NCBI RefSeq assembly: GCF_005876855.1
Contig: NZ_QLAE01000003.1
Span: forward strand, 1 to 64,000
DNA: 64,000 nt
Direction of reading: 5' to 3'
Origin: Stutzerimonas nosocomialis
Lineage (GTDB): Bacteria; Pseudomonadota; Gammaproteobacteria; Pseudomonadales; Pseudomonadaceae
The notes beneath the pieces were generated by a model that was not told the DNA's origin, made no database searches, and was given only the letters and a program-made list of their open reading frames with translations. Shown piece after piece: positions 17,524-27,250 of this stretch; the stretch's first letter is position 1, and each line of letters opens with the position of its first letter. The position numbers were made by a program, and so were the translations under genes.

Positions 17524-18813
17524 TCACTCGTTGACCTGGCGCAGGTAGGGCGCCGGCGCCGCTCCGAGGTTGTGCAGCATCCGCTCGCTGTACCAGTCGA
17601 TGAAATTGACCACGCCGAACTCGTAGGTCTGGGAATAAGGCCCCGGCTGGTAGGCGCTCGAGTTGATCCCGCGCTGGTTCTCCTCGGCCAGCCGGCGGTC
17701 CTGGTCGTTGGTCGCGTCCCACACCTTGCGCAGGTGCTCCGGATCGTAGTCCACGCCCTCCACCGCATCCTTGTGCACCAGCCACTTGGTGGTCACCAGG
17801 GTCTGCTGCGCGCTGAGCGGCCACACCGTAAAGACGATGATGTGGTCGCCCATGCAGTGGTTCCACGAATGCGGCAGGTGGAGGATGCGCATCGAGCCGA
17901 GGTCCGGGTCCTTGATGCGCCCCATGAGTTTGCGGCAGCCCTGCTTGCCGTCCAGGGTCATCGACACGGTGCCCTTGAGCAGGGGCATGCGCACGATGCG
18001 GTTGCGCAGGCCGAAGCTGGCGTGGGCGAAGGGAATCCGCTCGGCCTCCCACCTGGCGGCGGACTCGGCCACGTGGTCCTTGAAGGCCTGGGTCGCCCGA
18101 GGATCGTTGACGTCGTCCCATTCGAGCAGCGTGTTGAGCAGCTCCGGGTGCGAGCCGTTGCAGTGGTAGCACTCGCGGTTGTTCTCGATCACCAGCTTCC
18201 AGTTGGCCTTTTCCAGCAAGGTGGTCTGCACCGCCACCTTGGTGTTCTCCATGTCGTAGGGCTCCATGTAATGGGCCAGGGTGGCGAGGAAGTCGTCGAT
18301 CGCCGGCGGCTGCTCGGCCAGCGAGACGAAGATGTAGCCGCCGGCGGTCTTGCAATGCACCGGCTTGAGCGCGTACTGGCTCATGTCGAAGTCGGCGCCC
18401 ATCTCGGTGCCGGCGAACAGCAGCCGGCCGTCGAGCTCGTAGGTCCACTGGTGATAGGGGCAGACCAGCTTGGCCACCTTGCCCTTCTCGCTGGTGCACA
18501 GGCGCGAACCCCGATGCCGGCAGACGTTGTGGAAGGCATGCACCACGCCCTCGGCGCCGCGCACGACCATGATCGGGTTGTCGCCCACCTGCAGGGTGAG
18601 GAAGTTGCCCTTGTTCGGTATCTCGCAGGTCATCCCGGCGATCAGCCATTCCTTGTGGAATATCTCCTGCATGTCGAGCTGGAACAGGCGCTCGTCGCTG
18701 TAGAACGGCTGCTCCAGCGAAAAGGTGCGTTCGCGGGTCTGCAGCATCTGCGCGGTGGCCTTGCGCACGGGCTCCAGCGGATCGCCCAGGCTCAGGGTGT
18801 AGGTGGCATCCAT
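17524..18813 (-). CDS. gbcA: Glycine betaine monooxygenase, Rieske oxygenase component
   Basis: A 429-residue Rieske-type oxygenase that removes one methyl group from glycine betaine, giving dimethylglycine and formaldehyde. The [2Fe-2S] ligands are Cys98, His100, Cys118 and His121 (CRH...CPYH). The C-terminal SRPBCC domain, with ENNRECYHCNGSH providing iron-binding histidines, holds the mononuclear iron. The ATG at 18813 follows AGAGGAGT; a longer frame upstream lacks family sequence. It is divergent from the reductase gene gbcB across 386 bp, the same arrangement as in P. aeruginosa, where GbdR activates both. Confidence 0.95.
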   Translation of the reverse strand: MDATYTLSLGDPLEPVRKATAQMLQTRERTFSLEQPFYSDERLFQLDMQEIFHKEWLIAGMTCEIPNKGNFLTLQVGDNPIMVVRGAEGVVHAFHNVCRHRGSRLCTSEKGKVAKLVCPYHQWTYELDGRLLFAGTEMGADFDMSQYALKPVHCKTAGGYIFVSLAEQPPAIDDFLATLAHYMEPYDMENTKVAVQTTLLEKANWKLVIENNRECYHCNGSHPELLNTLLEWDDVNDPRATQAFKDHVAESAARWEAERIPFAHASFGLRNRIVRMPLLKGTVSMTLDGKQGCRKLMGRIKDPDLGSMRILHLPHSWNHCMGDHIIVFTVWPLSAQQTLVTTKWLVHKDAVEGVDYDPEHLRKVWDATNDQDRRLAEENQRGINSSAYQPGPYSQTYEFGVVNFIDWYSERMLHNLGAAPAPYLRQVNE

Positions 18814-19199
18814 CGTTGACTCCTCTGGCCGGGCGCGGCGGCGGCCGGCGATGACAGTGGCGGTTGTGCGACGCAAGGTGAGCCGTGCCCGCCTGCCGGC
18901 GCGAACGCCGCCCGCGCCACCGATGCGCGGGTCCGGGAGGGCTGCCGGACCATGGAATCTGCTTTGTTCGGCTGCCGCGAGTGTGTGTCGCCACCGCGTG
19001 CCGTCCTTGTCCATGGGCGACATGGCCGCGCTCGTTTCCGACGCCCGCAGGCCCGGTGCCAGAGGCCGGTCGCGATAAGCATGCCGATGTCGCAAAGAGG
19101 CAAATGCGGGCCAAGGTCGTTACGCACAATCCGCCGCATCCGGGGCCATGTGACGGGCGGGGCCGGGTCCGACGAGCCAGACGCGAGCACGAGGTGAGC
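18814..19199. promoter_or_regulatory. Divergent gbcA/gbcB control region
   Basis: 386 bp separating two co-regulated divergent genes. In P. aeruginosa GbdR activates this region when betaine or dimethylglycine is present. ATGTCGCAAA at 19087-19096, followed by ATGC at 19104-19107, lies 113 bp before gbcB and recurs 120 bp before glyA, so it is the best candidate for part of a GbdR site. Confidence 0.5.
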
Positions 19200-20300
19200 A
19201 TGTCCAGCAACTTCCTCAATCCGGTCAACACCCAGACCTGGACCAACGGCCGGCACGTCGTGCGCTGCGTCAAGGTGATCCAGGAAACCTGGGACGTGCG
19301 CACCTTCTGCTTCATGGCCGACCAGCCGATCCTGTTCTTCTTCAAGCCCGGCCAGTTCGTCACCCTGGAGCTGGAGATCGACGGCGAGCCGGTGATGCGC
19401 TCCTACACCATCTCCAGCGCGCCCTCGGTGCCGTACAGCTTTTCGCTGACCATCAAGCGCGTGCCCGGCGGGCGGGTGTCCAACTGGCTGCACGACAACC
19501 TGTCCGAAGGCGACCAGGTGCCGGTGCACGGCCCGGTCGGGCTGTTCAACGCCATCGACTACCCCGCCGACAAGGTGCTGTTCCTCTCCGGGGGCGTCGG
19601 CATCACCCCGGTGATGTCCATGACGCGCTGGTTCTTCGACACCAATGCCAACGTGGACATGGTGTTCATCCACAGCGCGCGCTCGCCCAGGGACGTCATC
19701 TACCACCGCGAGCTGGAATTCATGGCCTCGCGGATCGTCAACTTCAGCCTTCACCTGATCTGCGAAAAGCAGAACCTGGGCGAGGCCTGGGCCGGCTATC
19801 GCGGCTACCTGAACCAGAAGATGCTGGAACTGATGGCACCCGATTACCTGGAGCGGGAAATCTTCTGCTGCGGCCCGACGCCCTACATGGTGGCGGTCAA
19901 GCAGCTGCTGCAGGCCAACGGCTTCGACATGCGCCGCTACCACGAGGAGTCCTTCGGCGCGACGCCGCCAGAGGTGCGCGAAGAGGTCAAGGAGCTCGCC
20001 GAGCAGGCCGCCGACGCGCCGCAGGTTCCCGCCGCCGAACTCAACCAGGTTGAATTTCTCGCCACCGGCAAGAGCATCCGCATCGGCCCGAACGAAACCG
20101 TGCACGCCGCCGCCGCCCAGCTCGGCCTGCACATTCCCAAGGCCTGCGGGATGGGGATCTGCGGCACCTGCAAGGTGATGAAACGCTCGGGCGAGGTGGA
20201 GATGGAGCACAACGGCGGGATCACCGACGAGGACATCGCCGAGGGTTACATCCTCTCCTGCTGCAGCGTGCCCAAGGGCGACGTCACCATCGACTTCTGA
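19200..20300 (+). CDS. gbcB: Glycine betaine monooxygenase, reductase component
   Basis: A 366-residue NAD(P)H-dependent reductase that feeds electrons to GbcA. The N-terminal FAD-binding barrel carries RSYTIS (residues 67-72) and the nucleotide-binding half starts with GGVGITPVMSM. The plant-type [2Fe-2S] cluster is at the C-terminus: Cys316, Cys321, Cys324 and a fourth in ILSCC (354 or 355). This domain order is the usual one for the family. The ATG at 19200 follows GAGGTGA. It is divergent from gbcA. Confidence 0.95.
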   Translation: MSSNFLNPVNTQTWTNGRHVVRCVKVIQETWDVRTFCFMADQPILFFFKPGQFVTLELEIDGEPVMRSYTISSAPSVPYSFSLTIKRVPGGRVSNWLHDNLSEGDQVPVHGPVGLFNAIDYPADKVLFLSGGVGITPVMSMTRWFFDTNANVDMVFIHSARSPRDVIYHRELEFMASRIVNFSLHLICEKQNLGEAWAGYRGYLNQKMLELMAPDYLEREIFCCGPTPYMVAVKQLLQANGFDMRRYHEESFGATPPEVREEVKELAEQAADAPQVPAAELNQVEFLATGKSIRIGPNETVHAAAAQLGLHIPKACGMGICGTCKVMKRSGEVEMEHNGGITDEDIAEGYILSCCSVPKGDVTIDF

Positions 20301-20399
20301 AACGACCGGCCACGAAACATAAAGAAAAGCGCGGGGATGAAACGATGTCTGCCACGGGGGCTCGAATTCAATGAGTCAACCAATCGATGGAGACTGCAC

Positions 20400-20663
20400 A
20401 TGAATACCAAGACCCTTACCGCTTTGACCCTTGCCGGCCTGTTCGGCCTGTTCTCCAGCGCCCATGCCGCAGGCACCAGCGACAACCCGTCCGGCGCAGG
20501 CCCGACCAGCTCGGCCACCGAACAGGAAGGCGGCAACACCACCGGCCTGGGCACCCCTGATGCGTCCACTTCCGGCCGTGGCGCCGGCGTCGACACCGGC
20601 TCGGACCTGGGCCCGGACGATGCCGACCAGGCTGGCAGCAGCAGCGGCACCAACCAGAACTGA
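20400..20663 (+). CDS. Small secreted Gly/Ser/Asp-rich protein
   Basis: An 87-residue protein with a clean signal peptide (MNTKTLTALTLAGLFGLFSSAHA) and a mature part of about 64 residues rich in Gly, Ser, Thr, Asp and Asn, without cysteine or aromatic residues. It is likely disordered in the periplasm or outside the cell. A GGAG lies 8 bp before the ATG, and a strong terminator follows the stop by 22 bp, so this is a real transcription unit and not a chance frame. No family was recognised. Its place between gbcB and glyA may be incidental. Confidence 0.6.
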   Translation: MNTKTLTALTLAGLFGLFSSAHAAGTSDNPSGAGPTSSATEQEGGNTTGLGTPDASTSGRGAGVDTGSDLGPDDADQAGSSSGTNQN

Positions 20664-20685
20664 TCCCGCGCTGATCGGTTCCGGA

Positions 20686-20710
20686 GGGACGGCCAAGGCC
20701 GTCCCTTTTT
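20686..20710 (+). terminator. Rho-independent terminator
   Basis: GGGACGGCC (20686-20694) and GGCCGTCCC (20697-20705) form a strong stem, followed by T5 (20706-20710). It ends the transcript of the small secreted protein and probably gbcB, isolating the glyA operon. Confidence 0.88.
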
Positions 20711-21078
20711 CATGTCCGGGATCGGCCTGGACGATCTGCAGTGGCCGAGAGCCGCGCATCGCCCTGCCAGCGACTGTCCCGTGGCAGCGTCGGGGACGCC
20801 CAGCCCTGAGCGCGATGCTTTTATGGTCGCACCGACGGCGCACCGCCGGGCGTATCAGGCGAGACGCCGGGTCTTGACCACGAATGGCCCCACCACCGCC
20901 CCTCCTTCGTCCCTCTGAGCGTCACCCTGCCCGAGCCTGCCTCTGCGCGACACCGGCATGTCGCAAACGCGTTATGCCGTGGCGTAGACAGGCATCCGGA
21001 GCGCCCGACCCGGCCCTACCATCGCAGACAAAGCGGGGCCCTGCCCCGTATCGGATGGCGCGCCACGGGAGACCCGCG
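20711..21078 (+). promoter_or_regulatory. glyA-sox operon leader and promoter region
   Basis: About 370 bp before glyA. ATGTCGCAAA at 20959-20968 with ATGC at 20975-20978 is shared with the gbcB promoter at a similar distance and is a candidate GbdR element. I looked for a glycine riboswitch fold and saw none. Confidence 0.45.
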
Positions 21079-22332
21079 ATGTTCAGCAGACAGGACCAGA
21101 TCAGCGGCTACGACGACGAGCTGCTCGCCGCGATGGAAGCCGAAGAGGCGCGCCAGGAACACCACATCGAGCTGATCGCCTCGGAGAACTACACCAGCAA
21201 GCGGGTGATGCAGGCCCAGGGCAGCGGGCTGACCAACAAGTACGCCGAGGGCTACCCCGGCAAGCGCTACTACGGCGGCTGCGAGCATGTCGACGTGGTC
21301 GAGCAGCTGGCCATCGACCGCGCCAGACAACTGTTCGGCGCCGACTACGCCAACGTCCAGCCCCACTCCGGCTCGTCCGCCAACAGCGCCGTCTACCTCG
21401 CGCTGCTGCAGCCCGGCGACACCCTCCTCGGCATGAGCCTGGCCCACGGCGGCCACCTGACCCACGGCGCCAAGGTGTCGTCCTCGGGCAAGCTCTACAA
21501 CGCCGTGCAGTACGGGATCGACACCGGCACCGGCCTGATCGACTACGACGAGGTGGAGCGTCTGGCGGTCGAACACCAGCCGAAGATGATCGTCGCCGGC
21601 TTCTCGGCCTACTCCAAGACCCTGGATTTCCCGCGTTTTCGCGCCATCGCCGACAAGGTCGGGGCGCTGTTGTTCGTCGACATGGCCCACGTGGCCGGGC
21701 TGGTCGCGGCCGGGCTGTACCCGAACCCGCTCCCCTTCGCCGACGTGGTCACCACCACCACCCACAAGACCCTGCGCGGCCCGCGTGGCGGCCTGATCCT
21801 GGCCCGCGCCAACCCGGACATCGAGAAGAAGCTCAACGCCGCGGTGTTCCCCGGCGCCCAGGGCGGCCCGCTGATGCACGTCATCGCGGCCAAGGCGGTG
21901 TGCTTCAAGGAAGCCATGGAACCGGGCTTCAAGACCTACCAGCAGCAGGTCATCGACAACGCCCGGGCGATGGCCAGGGTGTTCGTCGAGCGCGGCTTCG
22001 ACGTGGTCTCCGGCGGCACCGACAACCACCTGTTCCTGGTCAGCCTGATCAGGCAGGGCATCACCGGCAAGGACGCCGACGCGGCACTCGGCCGGGTCGG
22101 CATCACCGTGAACAAGAATGCCGTGCCCAACGACCCGCAGTCGCCCTTCGTCACCTCGGGCCTGCGCATCGGCACCCCGGCGGTGACCACGCGCGGCTTC
22201 AAGCAGGCGCAGTGCAGCGAACTGGCCGGCTGGATCTGCGATGTGCTCGACCACCTGGGCGATGCCGACGTCGAGGCCCAGGTGGCCAGGCAGGTCGCCG
22301 GGCTGTGCGCGGATTACCCGGTGTACCGGTAG
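21079..22332 (+). CDS. glyA: Serine hydroxymethyltransferase
   Basis: A 417-residue PLP enzyme interconverting serine and glycine with methylene-tetrahydrofolate. The PLP-binding lysine is in [14 protein letters not shown], and [14 protein letters not shown] and [14 protein letters not shown] are family signatures. As the first gene of the glyA-soxBDAG-purU-fdhA run, this copy is placed to combine glycine from sarcosine with methylene-THF made by sarcosine oxidase, giving serine for the dehydratase at 48.6 kb. The ATG at 21079 has GGGAGA upstream; an upstream extension is not family-like. It is probably one of two or more SHMT genes in the genome. Confidence 0.95.
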   Translation: MFSRQDQISGYDDELLAAMEAEEARQEHHIELIASENYTSKRVMQAQGSGLTNKYAEGYPGKRYYGGCEHVDVVEQLAIDRARQLFGADYANVQPHSGSSANSAVYLALLQPGDTLLGMSLAHGGHLTHGAKVSSSGKLYNAVQYGIDTGTGLIDYDEVERLAVEHQPKMIVAGFSAYSKTLDFPRFRAIADKVGALLFVDMAHVAGLVAAGLYPNPLPFADVVTTTTHKTLRGPRGGLILARANPDIEKKLNAAVFPGAQGGPLMHVIAAKAVCFKEAMEPGFKTYQQQVIDNARAMARVFVERGFDVVSGGTDNHLFLVSLIRQGITGKDADAALGRVGITVNKNAVPNDPQSPFVTSGLRIGTPAVTTRGFKQAQCSELAGWICDVLDHLGDADVEAQVARQVAGLCADYPVYR

Positions 22333-22478
22333 GGTGGAAGGCGCTGTTTCCTTCCACCTTGCTTCGGTGAATCGATGACGCGTGATCCACCCTACGAACC
22401 TATGTCCTTTTCGCCGCGCAATCGGTGAAGCGCGATCCACCCTCCGGCTGCGCGACCGCGATTTCAGGAGCCCCCCTT
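22333..22478. repeat. GGTGGA-type hairpin repeats between glyA and soxB
   Basis: The 146-bp gap holds an inverted pair GGTGGAAG (22333-22340) / CTTCCACC (22351-22358), then two right-hand halves of the same family: GTGATCCACCCTACG (22383-22397) and CGCGATCCACCCTCCG around 22431-22446. The same module recurs at 35.9, 36.65 and 42.26 kb. These are probably REP-like palindromes retained in the operon's untranslated gaps. Confidence 0.7.
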
Positions 22479-23729
22479 ATGCAACGTTATTCCGGCTTCG
22501 GCCTGTTCAAGCACTCGCTCAGCCACCACGAGAACTGGCAGCGCATGTGGCGCAACCCGACGCCCAAGGCGGTGTACGACGTGGTCATCGTCGGCGGCGG
22601 CGGGCACGGGCTGGCCACCGCCTACTACCTGGCCAAGGAATTCGGCGTGAAGAACGTCGCCGTGGTGGAAAAGGGCTGGCTCGGCGGCGGCAACACCGCG
22701 CGCAACACCACCATCGTGCGCTCCAACTACCTCTGGGACGAATCGGCGCACCTCTACGAGCACGCCATGAAGCTCTGGGAAGGCCTGTCCCAGGACCTCA
22801 ACTACAACGTCATGTACTCGCCGCGCGGGGTCTACAACCTCTGCCACACGCTGCAGGACATGCGCGACGCCGAGCGCCGGGTCAGCGCCAACCGCCTCAA
22901 CGGCATCGACGGCGAGCTGCTCGATGCCGCGCAGGTCGCCGCCGAGATTCCCTACCTCGACTGCAGCAAAGGCACCCGCTATCCGGTGATGGGCGCGACC
23001 ATCCAGCGTCGCGGCGGCGTCGCCCGGCACGACGCGGTGGCCTGGGGTTACGCCCGCGCGGCCGACGCGGCCGGGGTCGATCTGCTGCAGCAGACCGAGG
23101 TCACCGGCTTTCGCAAGGAGAACGGTGCGGTGATCGGCGTGGAGACCAGCCGCGGCTTCATCGGCGCCCGCCGCGTCGGGGTGGTCACCGCCGGCAACTC
23201 GGGGCACATGGCGCGCCTGGCCGGCTTCCGCCTGCCGCTCGAATCCCATCCCCTGCAGGCGCTGGTGTCCGAACCGCTCAAGCCCATCATCGACAGCGTG
23301 ATCATGTCCAACGCCGTGCATGGCTACATCAGCCAGTCGGACAAGGGCGACCTGGTGATCGGCGCCGGCATCGACGGTTACGTCGGCTACGGCCAGCGCG
23401 GCTCCTACCCCACCATCGAACACACCCTGCAGGCCATCGTGGAGATGTTCCCGATCCTCTCGCGGGTCCGCATGAACCGCCAGTGGGGCGGCATCGTCGA
23501 CACCACGCCCGACGCCTGCCCGATCATCTCCCGGACCCCGGTGCAGAACCTGTTCTTCAACTGCGGCTGGGGAACCGGTGGCTTCAAGGCCACGCCCGGT
23601 TCGGGCCACGTCTTCGCGGCGAGCCTGGCCACCGGCCAGATGCACGCCCTCGCGGCGCCCTTCTCCATCGACCGCTTCTACAGCGGCGCGCTGATCGACG
23701 AACACGGCGCGGCGGCGGTCGCGCATTGA
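22479..23729 (+). CDS. soxB: Sarcosine oxidase subunit beta
   Basis: A 416-residue flavoprotein subunit of heterotetrameric sarcosine oxidase that oxidises the methyl group of sarcosine. The FAD-binding fold is [18 protein letters not shown] near residue 35. [14 protein letters not shown] contains His184, in the region where the family attaches FMN covalently. [16 protein letters not shown] near the C-terminus is the conserved flavin-binding loop. It is first of the soxBDAG block and followed by soxD after 49 bp. Confidence 0.95.
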   Translation: MQRYSGFGLFKHSLSHHENWQRMWRNPTPKAVYDVVIVGGGGHGLATAYYLAKEFGVKNVAVVEKGWLGGGNTARNTTIVRSNYLWDESAHLYEHAMKLWEGLSQDLNYNVMYSPRGVYNLCHTLQDMRDAERRVSANRLNGIDGELLDAAQVAAEIPYLDCSKGTRYPVMGATIQRRGGVARHDAVAWGYARAADAAGVDLLQQTEVTGFRKENGAVIGVETSRGFIGARRVGVVTAGNSGHMARLAGFRLPLESHPLQALVSEPLKPIIDSVIMSNAVHGYISQSDKGDLVIGAGIDGYVGYGQRGSYPTIEHTLQAIVEMFPILSRVRMNRQWGGIVDTTPDACPIISRTPVQNLFFNCGWGTGGFKATPGSGHVFAASLATGQMHALAAPFSIDRFYSGALIDEHGAAAVAH

Positions 23730-23778
23730 ACTGAAGTGTCGTGCCCTCTCCAGAGCGAGGGGTATAGGAGGCTCCACC

Positions 23779-24108
23779 ATGCTGCATATCTTCTGCCCCC
23801 ACTGCGGGGAGCTGCGCTGCGAAGAGGAATTCGCACCCGTCGGCCAGGCCCATATCCCGCGCCCGCTGGACCCCGGCGCCTGCACCGACGAGGAGTGGGG
23901 CGACTACCTGTTCTTCCGCGACAACCCGCGCGGGCTGCACCAAGAGCTGTGGCTGCACGCGGCGGGCTGCCGCAAGTACTTCAACGCCACCCGCCACACC
24001 ATCAGCTACGAGATTGTCGAGACCTACAAGATCGGCGAGAAGCCGGAGATGACCGCCGAGGCCCAGTCCGGCGAGAAGAAACCGCTGGCCCAAGGAGCGA
24101 CCGCATGA
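23779..24108 (+). CDS. soxD: Sarcosine oxidase subunit delta
   Basis: A 109-residue subunit of heterotetrameric sarcosine oxidase. The N-terminal FCPHCGELRCEEEF, together with a later histidine and Cys (LHAAGCRKYF), gives the zinc site of the family. It is structural rather than catalytic. A strong TAGGAGG precedes the ATG. Its stop overlaps the soxA start (ATGA), indicating translational coupling. Confidence 0.95.
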   Translation: MLHIFCPHCGELRCEEEFAPVGQAHIPRPLDPGACTDEEWGDYLFFRDNPRGLHQELWLHAAGCRKYFNATRHTISYEIVETYKIGEKPEMTAEAQSGEKKPLAQGATA

Positions 24109-27100
24109 GCCAGAAGAACCGCCTGCCCCGGGGTGGCCGCATCGACCGCACCCGCCCGCTGGACTTCACCTTCAACGGCCAGCGCTTCCAGGGCTGCGCG
24201 GGCGACAGCCTGGCGTCCGCGCTGCTGGCCAACGGCGTCGACATCGTCGGGCGCAGCTTCAAGTACTCGCGTCCGCGCGGCATCGTCGCCGCCGGCGCCG
24301 AAGAGCCCAACGCGGTGCTGCAGATCGGCGCCAGCGAAGCGACCCAGATCCCCAACGTGCGCGCCACCCAGCAGGCCCTCTACGATGGCCTGGTGGCCAG
24401 CAGCACCAACGGCTGGCCGAGCGTCGACACCGACCTGATGGGCATTCTCGGCAAGGTCGGCGGCAAGCTGATGCCGCCCGGTTTCTACTACAAGACCTTC
24501 ATGTACCCCTCCTCCCTGTGGATGACCTACGAGAAGTACATCCGCAAGGCCGCCGGGCTCGGCCGCGCGCCGCTGGAGAACGATCCGGACATCTACGATC
24601 ACATGAACCGGCATTGCGACGTGCTGGTGGTCGGCGCCGGGCCTGCCGGGCTCGCCGCCGCGCTGGCGGCCGGGCGCAGCGGCGCGCGGGTGATCCTCGC
24701 CGACGAGGGCGAAGCCTTCGGCGGCAGCCTGCTCGACACCCGCGAAACCCTCGACGGCAAGCCCGCCGCCGACTGGGTCGAACAGGTCCTGGCCGAGCTG
24801 TCGAGCCTGCCCGAAGTGACCCTGCTGCCGCGCGCCACGGTCAACGGCTACCACGACCACAACTTCCTCACCATTCACCAGCGCCTGGCCGACCACCTGG
24901 GCGAAACCGCGCCGCGCGGCGCCCTCGCCCAGCAGCTCCCGCGCCAGCGCATCCACCGCGTGCGCGCCGGCCGCGTGGTGCTGGCCACCGGCGCCCACGA
25001 ACGCCCGCTGGTGTATGGCAACAACGACGTGCCCGGCAACATGCTGGCCGGCGCCGTGACCACCTACCTGCGGCGCTACGCGGTCGCACCGGGCAAGAAG
25101 CTGGTGCTGGCCACCAACAACGACTACGCCTACCGCACCGCGCTCGACTGGCTCGACGCCGGCCTGCAGGTGGTCGCGGTCGCCGACGTGCGCCACAACC
25201 CGCGCGGCAGCTGGGTGGAGGATGCGCGCGCGCGGGGCGTGCGGGTGCTCACCGGCTGCTCGGTGATCGACGTGCGCGGCAGCAAGCGGGTCGAGGCCGC
25301 CCGGGTCGCCGCCATCGACGCGGTGGCGATGAAGGTCACCAGCCCCGGCGAATGGCTCGAATGCGACCTGGTGGCCAGCTCCGGCGGCTACAGCCCGGTG
25401 GTGCACCTGGCGTCCCACCTGGGCGGCCGGCCGACCTGGCGCGAGGACCTGCTCGCCTTCGTGCCCGGCGAGGGTTTCCAGAAACGCCTCTGCGCCGGCG
25501 CGGTGAACGGCGTGTTCAGCCTCGGCGACGCCCTGGCCGACGGCTTCGAGGCCGGCGCCACGGCCGCCGCGCAGATCGGCTACAAACCCGGCGCCGGCGA
25601 ACTGCCGCGCACCGAGAAGCGGGTCGAGGAGCCGTCCTTCCCGCTGTTCCAGGTGCCGCACGAAAAACCCACCGCGCGGGCGCCCAAGCAGTTCGTCGAC
25701 CTGCAGAACGACGTCACCGCCGCCGGCATCGAGCAGGCGACGCGCGAGGGCTTCGAATCGGTCGAGCACGTCAAGCGCTACACCGCCCTCGGCTTCGGCA
25801 CCGACCAGGGCAAGCTGGGCAACATCAACGGCCTGGCCATCGCCGCCCGCTCGCTGGGCATCGGCATCGCCGAGATGGGCACCACCATGTTCCGCCCCAA
25901 CTACACGCCGGTGACCTTCGGCGCGGTGGCCGGCCGTCATTGCGGCGCCCTGTTCGAGCCGGTGCGCTACACCGCGATGCAGGCCTGGCACCTGCGCAAC
26001 GGCGCCGAGTTCGAGGACGTCGGCCAGTGGAAACGGCCCTGGTACTTCCCGCGCTCCGGCGAGGACATCCATGCCGCCGTCGCCCGCGAATGCCGCGCGG
26101 TGAGAAGCGGCGTCGGCATCCTCGACGCCTCGACCCTCGGCAAGATCGACATCCAGGGCCCCGACGCGCGGGAATTCCTCAACCGCGTCTACACCAACGC
26201 CTGGACCAAGCTGGACGTGGGCAAGGCGCGCTACGGCCTGATGTGCAAGGAAGACGGTATGGTCTTCGACGATGGCGTGACCGCGTGCCTGGCCGACGAC
26301 CACTTCCTGATGACCACCACCACCGGCGGCGCCGCCCGCGTGCTGCAGTGGCTGGAGCTGTACCACCAGACCGAATGGCCGGAGCTCAAGGTCTACTTCA
26401 CCTCCGTCACCGACCACTGGGCGACCATGACCCTCTCCGGCCCGAAGAGCCGCGAGCTGCTGTCGAAGGTGACCGACATCGACCTGGACCGGGACGCCTT
26501 CCCCTTCATGAGCTGGAAGGAAGGCCGGGTCGGCGGCGTGCCGGCGCGGGTGTTCCGCATCTCCTTCACCGGCGAGCTTTCCTACGAGGTGAACGTGCAG
26601 GCCGACTACGCCCTGGGCGTCTGGGAGCGGCTCATCGAGGCCGGAAAGCCCTACGACCTGACGCCCTACGGCACCGAGACCATGCACGTGCTGCGCGCCG
26701 AGAAGGGTTTCATCATCGTCGGCCAGGACACCGATGCCTCGGTCACGCCCGATGACCTCAACATGGGCTGGGCGGTCGGGCGCAACAAGCCGTTCTCCTG
26801 GATCGGCTGGCGCGGCATGAACCGCGCCGACACCCTGCGCGAAGACCGCAAGCAGCTGGTCGGCCTCAAGCCGGTCGACCCGCAGAAGGTACTGCCCGAA
26901 GGCGCCCAGCTGGTGTTCGACCCCAAGCAGAGCATCCCGATGACCATGGTCGGCCACGTCACGTCCAGCTACATGAGCGCGACGCTCGGCCACAGCTTCG
27001 CCATGGGCGTGGTCAAGGGCGGATTGAAGCGCATGGGCGAGCGGGTCTTCGCCCCGCTGGTCGACGGCAGCGTGATCGAGGCGGAGATCGTCTCCTCGGT

Positions 27101-27137
27101 GTTCTACGACCCGAAGGGAGAGCGGCAGAACGTGTGA
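24105..27137 (+). CDS. soxA: Sarcosine oxidase subunit alpha
   Basis: A 1010-residue subunit. The N-terminal domain (FTFNGQRFQGCAGDSLASAL) has the ferredoxin-like fold found in the family. A dinucleotide-binding segment starts at residue 172 (DVLVVGAGPAGLAAALAAG) and binds NAD. The last about 400 residues form a GcvT-like domain that passes the methyl-derived carbon to tetrahydrofolate, giving 5,10-methylene-THF in place of free formaldehyde. The start overlaps the soxD stop by 4 bp. The length matches the family norm of about 1000. Confidence 0.96.
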   Translation: MSQKNRLPRGGRIDRTRPLDFTFNGQRFQGCAGDSLASALLANGVDIVGRSFKYSRPRGIVAAGAEEPNAVLQIGASEATQIPNVRATQQALYDGLVASSTNGWPSVDTDLMGILGKVGGKLMPPGFYYKTFMYPSSLWMTYEKYIRKAAGLGRAPLENDPDIYDHMNRHCDVLVVGAGPAGLAAALAAGRSGARVILADEGEAFGGSLLDTRETLDGKPAADWVEQVLAELSSLPEVTLLPRATVNGYHDHNFLTIHQRLADHLGETAPRGALAQQLPRQRIHRVRAGRVVLATGAHERPLVYGNNDVPGNMLAGAVTTYLRRYAVAPGKKLVLATNNDYAYRTALDWLDAGLQVVAVADVRHNPRGSWVEDARARGVRVLTGCSVIDVRGSKRVEAARVAAIDAVAMKVTSPGEWLECDLVASSGGYSPVVHLASHLGGRPTWREDLLAFVPGEGFQKRLCAGAVNGVFSLGDALADGFEAGATAAAQIGYKPGAGELPRTEKRVEEPSFPLFQVPHEKPTARAPKQFVDLQNDVTAAGIEQATREGFESVEHVKRYTALGFGTDQGKLGNINGLAIAARSLGIGIAEMGTTMFRPNYTPVTFGAVAGRHCGALFEPVRYTAMQAWHLRNGAEFEDVGQWKRPWYFPRSGEDIHAAVARECRAVRSGVGILDASTLGKIDIQGPDAREFLNRVYTNAWTKLDVGKARYGLMCKEDGMVFDDGVTACLADDHFLMTTTTGGAARVLQWLELYHQTEWPELKVYFTSVTDHWATMTLSGPKSRELLSKVTDIDLDRDAFPFMSWKEGRVGGVPARVFRISFTGELSYEVNVQADYALGVWERLIEAGKPYDLTPYGTETMHVLRAEKGFIIVGQDTDASVTPDDLNMGWAVGRNKPFSWIGWRGMNRADTLREDRKQLVGLKPVDPQKVLPEGAQLVFDPKQSIPMTMVGHVTSSYMSATLGHSFAMGVVKGGLKRMGERVFAPLVDGSVIEAEIVSSVFYDPKGERQNV

Positions 27138-27250
27138 GGTGCCGAACCCGGCATCCCGGCCTTATCGCGTGCGCCTCGCCCCTTGTGAATACGGGGGCGA
27201 CGCCGGACCAGACATTCCAACGGCGCCCTGCGGGGTGCAACAGGTGAACC

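Noticed and set aside
20711-21078. Glycine riboswitch before glyA
   Set aside because: I looked for the paired aptamer pattern and found neither conserved core nor linked hairpins; the distance and ATGTCGCAAA element fit protein control better.
24024-26993. A 989-codon open frame on the minus strand opposite soxA
   Set aside because: It is the antisense shadow of a G+C-rich coding region: His/Ala/Gly/Val-rich low-complexity translation, no ribosome site, and soxA on the other strand is unambiguous.
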